A DNA stretch of 6,406 nt from positions 1 to 6,406 of the forward strand of contig CAMCBE010000119.1 of NCBI GenBank assembly GCA_945872805.1, given 5' to 3'. The notes below the pieces were generated by a model, which ran no database searches, had not been told where the DNA came from, and worked only from the letters and a program-made list of their open reading frames with translations. The stretch's first letter is position 1, and each line of letters starts with the position of its first letter. This DNA comes from Chitinophaga pinensis (GTDB lineage Bacteria; Bacteroidota; Bacteroidia; Chitinophagales; Chitinophagaceae). This document shows positions 1 through 3,765 of the stretch, one piece after another. The position numbers and the translations under genes are program-made.

Positions 1-322
1 CCGAGCAAACAAGAATAGCGCCGTCCATCTGGGCAGCACCGGTGATCATGTTTTTGACATAGTCAGCGTGGCCCGGGCAGTCAACGTGCGCATAGTGGCG
101 GTTGGCTGTTTGGTATTCCACGTGGGCTGTGTTAATAGTGATACCACGCTCCTTTTCTTCAGGGGCAGCATCGATTTCATCGTACTTTTTCTCTTGAGCC
201 CAACCACTTTTTGCTAGTTGATTAGTAATAGCAGCAGTGAGTGTGGTTTTACCATGGTCAACGTGGCCAATGGTACCAATGTTTACGTGGGGTTTATCCC
301 GCTTGAAAGTCTCTTTAGACAT
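1..322 (-). CDS. tuf: Elongation factor Tu, N-terminal part (partial)
   Basis: EF-Tu is the cytosolic GTPase that delivers aminoacyl-tRNA to the ribosomal A site. Only the first 107 codons are present; the gene runs off the left end of the window. The start at 320-322 gives MSKETFKRDKPHVNIGT, the usual EF-Tu N-terminus. The GTPase P-loop GHVDHGKT is at residues 19-26. The switch I segment RGITIN is at 59-64, with the Mg-binding Thr62. The G3 motif DCPGHAD is at 81-87, with catalytic His85. No deviation from the family is seen. The gene follows tRNA-Thr(GGU) by 263 nt in the same direction, the same Thr-Tyr-Gly-Thr-tuf order known from E. coli tufB and common in Bacteroidota. It appears to have its own promoter close upstream as well as possible read-through from the tRNA cluster. 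Confidence 0.98.
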   Translation of the reverse strand, partial: MSKETFKRDKPHVNIGTIGHVDHGKTTLTAAITNQLAKSGWAQEKKYDEIDAAPEEKERGITINTAHVEYQTANRHYAHVDCPGHADYVKNMITGAAQMDGAILVCS

Positions 323-372
323 TGTTATCCGTTTTTGTTTGTTTTTACTTGGTTTACCTATTGAAACGGCCG

Positions 373-403
373 CAAAGTTAATTCACTTTGGGTCGAATAA
401 AAA
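373..403 (-). promoter_or_regulatory. Candidate tuf promoter (Bacteroidota type)
   Basis: On the minus strand TAACTTTG lies at 380-373, a perfect match to the Bacteroidota -7 consensus TAnnTTTG. Nineteen bases upstream, where -33 TTTG is expected, there is only a T run at 400-405. That run is half of a perfect A7-G-T7 dyad (399-413) that could act as a bent, UP-like element. Transcription would start around 366-368. This leaves a leader of about 45 nt that is A-rich, lacks a Shine-Dalgarno sequence and looks unstructured, typical of well-translated Bacteroidota genes. Consensus from established knowledge; function inferred. Confidence 0.6.
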
Positions 404-406
404 AAG

Positions 407-578
407 TTTTTTTACTCCTCACCTCTCTAAACACTCCTCAACCTCTCTAAACACTCCTCAACCTCTCTAAACACTCCTCAACCTCCCTAAACATTCCTCA
501 ACCCACATCAACCCAAATCAACCCCTTCAACCTCCTCAACCTCTTCAACCTCCCTAAACATTCCTCAACCTTCTTCAA
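407..578 (-). repeat. C-free (GGTTGA / GTTTAG-rich) tract between tRNA-Thr and tuf
   Basis: For 172 consecutive bases the plus strand has no G, so the tuf-sense strand has no C. The tract fills most of the 263-nt gap between the tRNA-Thr 3' end (586) and tuf, and stops just before the tuf promoter. In the tuf sense it is made of GGTTGA and GTTTAG words separated by purines. It includes four runs of three or more G (525-522, 514-512, 504-502, 487-485) with short TTGA-containing loops between the first three. No open reading frame, promoter or classical terminator is seen in it. In tuf-sense RNA it can form no G-C pairs. Its function is unknown. Confidence 0.85.
421..500 (-). repeat. 20-nt tandem repeat, three perfect copies plus one variant
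   Basis: The unit, read on the minus strand, is TGAGGAGTGTTTAGAGAGGT. Copies at 421-440, 441-460 and 461-480 are identical. The copy at 481-500 differs at two positions. A fifth copy at 548-567 is identical to the fourth although 47 bases of degenerate GGTTGA-type sequence lie between them. A partial unit lies at 414-420. The unit length is not a multiple of three and some frames contain stops, so the repeat is not coding. Perfect identity of the first three copies suggests recent expansion by slippage. Confidence 0.9.
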
Positions 579-585
579 GGGATAG

Positions 586-657
<72 letters not shown>

Positions 658-681
658 TGGAAACCGCTGTTGCGGCATGCG

Positions 682-754
682 AGCGGGAGACGAGGCTCGA
701 ACCCGCGACCTATAGCTTGGAAGGCTATCGCTCTACCAACTGAGCTACTCCCGC
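682..754 (-). tRNA. tRNA-Gly, anticodon UCC
   Basis: This is a 73-nt cloverleaf. The acceptor stem is GCGGGAG with CTCCCGC. The anticodon stem ATAGC/GCTAT carries the loop CTTCCAA (anticodon TCC, reading GGA and GGG). The T-stem GCGGG/CTCGT contains two G-U pairs. The discriminator is U and no CCA is encoded. It lies 24 nt before the second tRNA-Thr; that spacer holds a small CCGC/GCGG hairpin (664-675) that may help processing. Confidence 0.97.
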
Positions 755-799
755 ATGTTATTACTGACAAAAAAGCAAACCCGTATTCCAAATGAAATG

Positions 800-881
800 T
801 GGGCAGGAGTGGATTCGAACCACTGAAGTCGTAGACAGCGGATTTACAGTCCGCCCCATTTGGCCGCTCTGGAACCTGCCC
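800..881 (-). tRNA. tRNA-Tyr, anticodon GUA
   Basis: This is an 82-nt class II tRNA with an extended variable arm. The acceptor stem is GGGCAGG with CCTGCCC. The anticodon stem GCGGA/TCCGC carries the loop CTGTAAA (anticodon GTA). The T-arm is AGTGG-TTCGAAT-CCACT and the discriminator is A. CCA is not encoded. The window also encodes the cognate synthetase, tyrS, on the other strand. Confidence 0.97.
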
Positions 882-931
882 TTCAACATTCAACAGCACA
901 AGCAATACGCATAAATCATATCGCTGAATGG

Positions 932-1004
932 AGCCAGAGAAGGGACTCGAACCCCCGACCAGCTGATTACAAATCAGCTGCTCTACCAACTGAGCTACTC
1001 TGGC
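932..1004 (-). tRNA. tRNA-Thr, anticodon UGU
   Basis: This is a 73-nt cloverleaf. The acceptor stem is GCCAGAG with CTCTGGC. The anticodon stem GCTGA/TCAGC carries the loop TTTGTAA (anticodon TGT, reading ACA and ACG). The T-arm begins CGGGG-TTCGAGT. The discriminator U at 932 is followed by CCA at 931-929, so the mature 3' end is present in the DNA, unlike the other tRNAs here; this may be chance. It is the first gene of the tRNA-tuf cluster. Confidence 0.97.
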
Positions 1005-1067
1005 TTGTTTGAATGTGAAAGGATGATTTGTACTTCCTTACCAGTATCCTTAAATAAATAAAGAACT

Positions 1068-1087
1068 ATCCCCCTTTTTTAGGGGAT
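1068..1087 (-). other. Hairpin at the predicted 5' end of the tRNA-tuf transcript
   Basis: On the minus strand ATCCCC (1087-1082) can pair with GGGGAT (1073-1068) across an 8-nt A-rich loop. It begins three bases after the -7 element of the tRNA promoter, so it would be at or very near the RNA 5' end. It lacks a following T run in the sense direction, which argues against an intrinsic terminator. Confidence 0.45.
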
Positions 1088-1089
1088 GG

Positions 1090-1120
1090 CAAAGGTAGTG
1101 GAATTCTTGAAAAGCAAAAA
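1090..1120 (-). promoter_or_regulatory. Promoter of the tRNA(Thr-Tyr-Gly-Thr) cluster
   Basis: On the minus strand TTTTTG (1120-1115), a 17-nt spacer and TACCTTTG (1097-1090) match the Bacteroidota housekeeping promoter pattern (TTTG or TTG, 17-23 nt, TAnnTTTG). It lies about 85 nt upstream of the first tRNA, between hpf and the cluster. No terminator separates the cluster from tuf, so this promoter may also feed tuf. Confidence 0.75.
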
Positions 1121-1162
1121 TTTTGTCCCGCTCTTTTTTGTAATTATTTCAATGGGGTGAAA

Positions 1163-1462
1163 TCAGACAGCTTGCTTCTCCTTAACTTTTTTGATTTGCA
1201 TCATCATAGACTCTACCGCTTGATCAAAAGATTCCTCAAATGACTTACTGCTATGCTTCACAAAAAGCTCATGGCGAGGCACGGTTAATCGAATCTCTGC
1301 AACCTTATCTTTAATCTGATGGATAACATTATCTAATTTCAAATACACATCAACTTTCATAATCTTATCATGAAGGCTGTCTAACTTATTAATCTTTTTA
1401 TTTACATGCTCCAATAGCGCTGCATCTGCATCAAAATGAATGGCGTGAATTGTCAGTGTCAT
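1163..1462 (-). CDS. hpf: Ribosome hibernation-promoting factor, short form (HPF/RaiA family)
   Basis: The 99-residue product belongs to the HPF/YfiA (sigma-54 modulation) family, whose members bind the decoding region of the 30S subunit and inactivate or dimerise ribosomes when growth slows. The start MTLTIHAIHFDAD followed by an amphipathic helix (LLEHVNKKINKLDSL, about 16-30), a beta strand (KVDVYLKL, 36-43), the stretch AEIRLTVP (55-62) and a C-terminal lysine-rich helix fit the beta-alpha-beta-beta-beta-alpha fold. There is no long-HPF C-terminal dimerisation domain, so this is the short type. It lies between xerC (133 nt upstream) and the tRNA-tuf cluster (158 nt downstream), a neighbourhood common in Bacteroidota. 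Its leader contains a promoter candidate and an 11-bp hairpin. Whether it causes 100S formation or simple silencing cannot be told from sequence. Confidence 0.93.
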   Translation of the reverse strand: MTLTIHAIHFDADAALLEHVNKKINKLDSLHDKIMKVDVYLKLDNVIHQIKDKVAEIRLTVPRHELFVKHSSKSFEESFDQAVESMMMQIKKVKEKQAV

Positions 1463-1489
1463 ATCCTTATTTTTTAGTGAAAAATATCG

Positions 1490-1515
1490 CTACATAATCC
1501 CTCAGGATCATGTAG
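1490..1515 (-). promoter_or_regulatory. 11-bp hairpin in the hpf leader
   Basis: In minus-strand RNA CUACAUGAUCC (1515-1505) pairs fully with GGAUUAUGUAG (1500-1490) around a UGAG loop, using one G-U pair. On the plus strand the same position would be an A-C mismatch, so the pairing favours an RNA structure in the hpf direction over a DNA operator. A run of five U begins five bases later, so it could be a weak terminator or attenuator between xerC and hpf. It overlaps the last base of the candidate hpf -7 element; both cannot work in the same way at once. Confidence 0.5.
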
Positions 1516-1545
1516 AAAGTTAGCCCTTAATAGAGTGATATCAAA
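1515..1545 (-). promoter_or_regulatory. Candidate hpf promoter
   Basis: Minus-strand TTTG (1545-1542), a 19-nt spacer and TAACTTTC (1522-1515) match the Bacteroidota promoter pattern, with one mismatch at the last base of the -7 element. It would place transcription start about 50 nt before the hpf start codon, inside the hairpin described at 1490-1515. Confidence 0.45.
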
Positions 1546-1595
1546 TTATAAATTCACAAAAAAAACCAAAAATCATCTTTTGAAAAATACCCCCT

Positions 1596-2513
1596 TTACC
1601 CCTTTGGATGGGCCTTCTTATGAATGTCCCTCAACCGCTCAATGCTGTTGTGGGTATATACTTGGGTAGCAGCTAAACTGGAATGCCCCAATAACTCTTT
1701 AACGGCATTCAACTCAGCCCCATTGCCCGTTAAATGGGTAGCGAAACTATGGCGTAACACATGTGGACTCTTTTTTTCGGCAGTCGTAATCAAGGATAAA
1801 TAATGCTTAACGACATCATATATTTTACGGGCTTGCATGGGCTTACCCTGACGAGTGAGTAATAAATTCAATGCAGTGCTATCCGGAAACAATGCAGTCC
1901 GCTCAATCAGGTAGCTTTCTACCGCCTTCAACATGTCAACATTCATTGGAATTATGCGCTCCTTATTGCCCTTACCAAGCACTTTCAATTGCCCACCTGC
2001 ATGATTGATCTGGGCAATTTTTAAATTCACCAACTCACTCACCCGCATTCCCGTTTGATACAATAAGGAAATCAACAAGTGCGCCGTTCTGCCTTCAAAA
2101 CTATCAGGGAAAACAGTATCATTCAACAACAGATGCATCTGATCCTGCTCGACATAAGAAGGCAAACGTTTTTTTGTTTTCAGCACTTGCATGGTTTTCG
2201 TTGGATTGACGTTAACCAGTTGCTGCACCAAACAAAACTTAAAAAAAGAACGAACAGACGATATTTTTCGATTAATACTTCTGGGCTGAATTTTCTGTAA
2301 CGTCAATGCAGCCATCCAGCTTCGAATCATGGCAGCATTGATTTGTGCAGGATCTGTTGTATCAAATTGAGCCTGTAAAAATTCAAAAAAAACCTGTAAG
2401 TCATCGGCATAGGCCCGAAAGGTATGCACAGAATAACGCTTCTCGAATTTGATGTGATCGAGAAAGCGGAGCAAGACAGGATGCGAGATTTCAGGCATAA
2501 AAAAAGTAGTCAT
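1596..2513 (-). CDS. xerC: Tyrosine recombinase XerC/XerD
   Basis: The 305-residue product is a site-specific tyrosine recombinase of the XerC/XerD type, which resolves chromosome dimers at dif. The N-terminal SAM-like core-binding domain spans about residues 10-100 and the catalytic domain about 118-300. All catalytic positions are present with XerD-like spacing: Arg157 (TGMRVSEL), Lys181 (GKGNKER), His251 and Arg254 (HVLRHSFATH), His277 (LLGHSS) and nucleophile Tyr286 (QVYTH). Length and motifs fit a chromosomal Xer rather than an integron or phage integrase, and no att-like duplication is seen nearby. XerC versus XerD cannot be decided from one sequence; the symbol follows usage at this locus. 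It starts 51 nt after rpsU and is probably cotranscribed with it. A 9-bp stem encloses the chosen start codon; an alternative start is Met6. Confidence 0.95.
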   Translation of the reverse strand: MTTFFMPEISHPVLLRFLDHIKFEKRYSVHTFRAYADDLQVFFEFLQAQFDTTDPAQINAAMIRSWMAALTLQKIQPRSINRKISSVRSFFKFCLVQQLVNVNPTKTMQVLKTKKRLPSYVEQDQMHLLLNDTVFPDSFEGRTAHLLISLLYQTGMRVSELVNLKIAQINHAGGQLKVLGKGNKERIIPMNVDMLKAVESYLIERTALFPDSTALNLLLTRQGKPMQARKIYDVVKHYLSLITTAEKKSPHVLRHSFATHLTGNGAELNAVKELLGHSSLAATQVYTHNSIERLRDIHKKAHPKG

Positions 2514-2538
2514 AAAGTTATGAAACCTAATGACTACT
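2505..2538 (-). promoter_or_regulatory. Stem-loop enclosing the xerC start codon
   Basis: On the minus strand AGTAGTCAT (2538-2530) and ATGACTACT (2513-2505) are perfect inverted repeats of 9 bp separated by 16 nt. The downstream arm begins with the xerC ATG, so in rpsU-xerC mRNA the start codon would be base-paired. This could lower or couple xerC translation; it could also be chance. Confidence 0.45.
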
Positions 2539-2564
2539 CAAGTATATTTAATTAAACCGGTCGA

Positions 2565-2762
2565 CTACGACTCTATCTCTCCGGTAAAAATCTTCTGCTT
2601 GTAAATTGCTTTCAACACCTCACCCCTACGTCTGATAGAAGGTTTAATGAACGCTTGACGCTCACGAAGCTGAAGTAAGATCTTAGCTTTCTCAAACTTC
2701 TTCTTGTACTTCTTAAGGGCTTTGTCGATGTTTTCGCAATCTTTAGAATCGATAATTAACAT
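2565..2762 (-). CDS. rpsU: 30S ribosomal protein bS21
   Basis: The 65-residue product is small-subunit protein bS21, which sits near the 3' end of 16S rRNA. It starts MLIIDSKDCENIDKALKKYK, continues with a basic helix (KKFEKAKILLQLRERQ) and the conserved RRRGEVLKAIYKQK segment, full length for Bacteroidota bS21. A start 15 codons further upstream (2807) is open but rejected: a perfect promoter lies inside that extension, and the shorter start gives the family N-terminus. A GAGG sequence stands 6 nt before this ATG. In Bacteroidota bS21 is known to help occlude the anti-Shine-Dalgarno sequence, and rpsU itself can keep a Shine-Dalgarno sequence for autocontrol. xerC follows after 51 nt; ribE is divergent. 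Confidence 0.96.
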   Translation of the reverse strand: MLIIDSKDCENIDKALKKYKKKFEKAKILLQLRERQAFIKPSIRRRGEVLKAIYKQKIFTGEIES

Positions 2763-2768
2763 ATTGTT

Positions 2769-2772
2769 CCTC
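2769..2772 (-). promoter_or_regulatory. Shine-Dalgarno-like GAGG before rpsU
   Basis: GAGG on the minus strand lies 6 nt upstream of the rpsU ATG, a proper spacing for pairing with CCUC of the 16S 3' end. Most other genes in this window lack such a site at this distance. Only four bases pair, so the signal is modest. It supports the 2762 start and fits the known exception of rpsU in Bacteroidota. Confidence 0.4.
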
Positions 2773-2785
2773 GTTTTTGGGACTG

Positions 2786-2817
2786 CAAAGATAATATTTT
2801 GATTCATTTTTCCAAAA
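2786..2817 (-). promoter_or_regulatory. rpsU promoter
   Basis: Minus-strand TTTTG (2817-2813), a 19-nt spacer and TATCTTTG (2793-2786) form a full match to the Bacteroidota promoter pattern. Predicted start of transcription is near 2780, giving a leader of about 17 nt. It probably drives rpsU and xerC together. Confidence 0.75.
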
Positions 2818-2866
2818 GGAATCTGAAATTCATTTACAAGTCAGAACTTTACCCCAAATTGAGCTC

Positions 2867-3442
2867 ATGTTTACAGGAATTATAGAGGCCCTAGGAACCA
2901 TCAAACGCACTGAAATAGAGGGCTCCAACATGCATTTTTGGGTAGAAGCTCCTTTTTTCAATGAATTAAAAATTGATCAAAGCGTAGCACATGATGGGGT
3001 TTGCCTAACCATTGATACCATGGAATTGCCTTTTTACCGCGTTACCGCCATCAAAGAAACCCTGAGCAAGACTACCCTTGGAAGCTGGACGATCGGCAAA
3101 AAGGTAAATTTGGAGCGGGCAATGATCCTTGGATCGAGGTTGGATGGGCACCTTGTTCAAGGCCATGTGGATTGTACAGGCAGATGCATTGGGGTTGAAG
3201 TAGGAGAAGGAAGTTGGAAATATACTGTTGAATACCCCGAGCAATTCAGAAGGTTGATCATCGAAAAAGGCTCAATCTGTGTAAATGGAACAAGCCTAAC
3301 GGCTTTTGATTTGAAAGAGAACACATTCTCAGTAGCAATTATACCCTACACGTATAACAATACGAATATCAATGAGTTAGAAGAGAATAGTGTAGTGAAC
3401 TTGGAATTTGACCTGGTGGGGAAGTATGTGATTAATATCTAG
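2867..3442 (+). CDS. ribE: Riboflavin synthase (alpha chain)
   Basis: Riboflavin synthase converts two molecules of 6,7-dimethyl-8-ribityllumazine to riboflavin and 5-amino-6-ribitylaminouracil, the last step of the pathway. The 191-residue product starts with the hallmark MFTGIIE and has two lumazine-binding repeats, about residues 1-87 and 98-185. Ser39 and Cys46 (QSVAHDGVCLT) and His100 (LDGHLVQGHVD) correspond to E. coli Ser41, Cys48 and His102. KGSICVNGTSLT (134-145) is the matching loop of the second repeat. Position 43 is Asp where E. coli, B. subtilis and Bacteroides have Asn. The gene is called ribE in Bacillus usage and ribC in E. coli. No other rib genes and no FMN riboswitch are seen nearby, so it appears to be a lone gene. 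No good promoter match was found in the 60-nt gap to rpsU. Confidence 0.96.
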   Translation: MFTGIIEALGTIKRTEIEGSNMHFWVEAPFFNELKIDQSVAHDGVCLTIDTMELPFYRVTAIKETLSKTTLGSWTIGKKVNLERAMILGSRLDGHLVQGHVDCTGRCIGVEVGEGSWKYTVEYPEQFRRLIIEKGSICVNGTSLTAFDLKENTFSVAIIPYTYNNTNINELEENSVVNLEFDLVGKYVINI

Positions 3443-3456
3443 AAGAAAATGTGAAA

Positions 3457-3606
3457 CTAAGAACCACAGGCTGTCGCATATATGGCATCATTAGTGGCAT
3501 TGGTTTTACCGTCACAGTCAGCTTTAGTTAAATTAATATTTAACTCATAAATCTGTGGTTTAAGCCAACTAGCCTTAACCTCTTTCAGATTGCCTTTATT
3601 TTCCAT
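3457..3606 (-). CDS. Small peptide, candidate RiPP precursor (49 aa)
   Basis: An unlisted minus-strand reading frame of 49 codons runs from ATG (3606-3604) to TAG (3459-3457). An in-frame TAA lies 11 codons before the ATG. It fills most of the otherwise empty ribE-tyrS interval, converges on ribE (14 nt between stops) and diverges from tyrS. The product begins MENKGNLKEVKA, then SWLKPQIYELNINLTKA (residues 13-29), then a small polar tail rich in Asp, Asn, Thr, Ala and Gly, with Cys31 and Cys47 and ending ACGS. The W-x-x-P-x-I-x-E-L ... T arrangement resembles the YxxP leader recognised by RRE proteins in lasso-type and other Bacteroidota peptide systems. No maturation or export genes are in the window, so the RiPP assignment is inference. 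No clear promoter was found. It could be a spurious frame, but composition and placement favour a real gene. Confidence 0.55.
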   Translation of the reverse strand: MENKGNLKEVKASWLKPQIYELNINLTKADCDGKTNATNDAIYATACGS

Positions 3607-3716
3607 AAAACTTAATGTTGTCTTTATCTGTAGTTACATCTTCTCTATGCCTAATATGCCATAAAACGCATAAATTCAATGATTAATAACGCTTTAGGGG
3701 GCTACATATTGCATGA

Positions 3717-3749
3717 TTTTGCAAGTCAACCCTTTCTGCTTTACTTTTG
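3717..3749 (+). promoter_or_regulatory. tyrS promoter
   Basis: TTTTG (3717-3721), a 20-nt spacer and TACTTTTG (3742-3749) match the Bacteroidota promoter pattern in full. Transcription would start near 3755, about 10 nt before the tyrS ATG at 3766, so the mRNA is nearly leaderless. This excludes the upstream in-frame ATG at 3679 as the start. The stretch 3607-3716 between the small peptide gene and this promoter shows only two direct copies of TATGCC. Confidence 0.75.
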
Positions 3750-3765
3750 CTTAAATTATTCAAAA

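Noticed and set aside
421..567. Could the 20-nt repeats be a CRISPR array?
   Set aside because: The first copies are directly adjacent with no spacers, the unit is too short and not palindromic, and no cas genes are present.
929..931. CCA after tRNA-Thr(UGU) as evidence of horizontal transfer.
   Set aside because: Only one of five tRNAs has it and three matching bases can occur by chance; the cluster order is the conserved one.
1560..1590. A terminator after xerC in the CAAAAGATGATTTTTG plus T-run region.
   Set aside because: The possible stem is about five A-T-rich pairs and too weak to call.
1596..2513. xerC as part of an integrative element or phage integrase next to tRNA genes.
   Set aside because: The protein has standard Xer length and motifs, hpf lies between it and the tRNAs, no duplicated tRNA 3' end or mobile genes are seen, and the gene order is typical for the phylum.
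2763..2807. Upstream in-frame start for rpsU giving 15 extra residues.
   Set aside because: The rpsU promoter -7 element lies within it and bS21 proteins start at MLIIDSKD.
2808..2866. FMN riboswitch or RBS upstream of ribE.
   Set aside because: The gap is only about 60 nt, too short for an FMN element, and no conserved RFN-like sequence or Shine-Dalgarno site is seen.
3679..3765. Upstream in-frame start for tyrS giving 29 extra residues.
   Set aside because: A full promoter match (3717-3749) lies inside it, the family N-terminus starts at 3766, and the extra residues do not resemble TyrRS.
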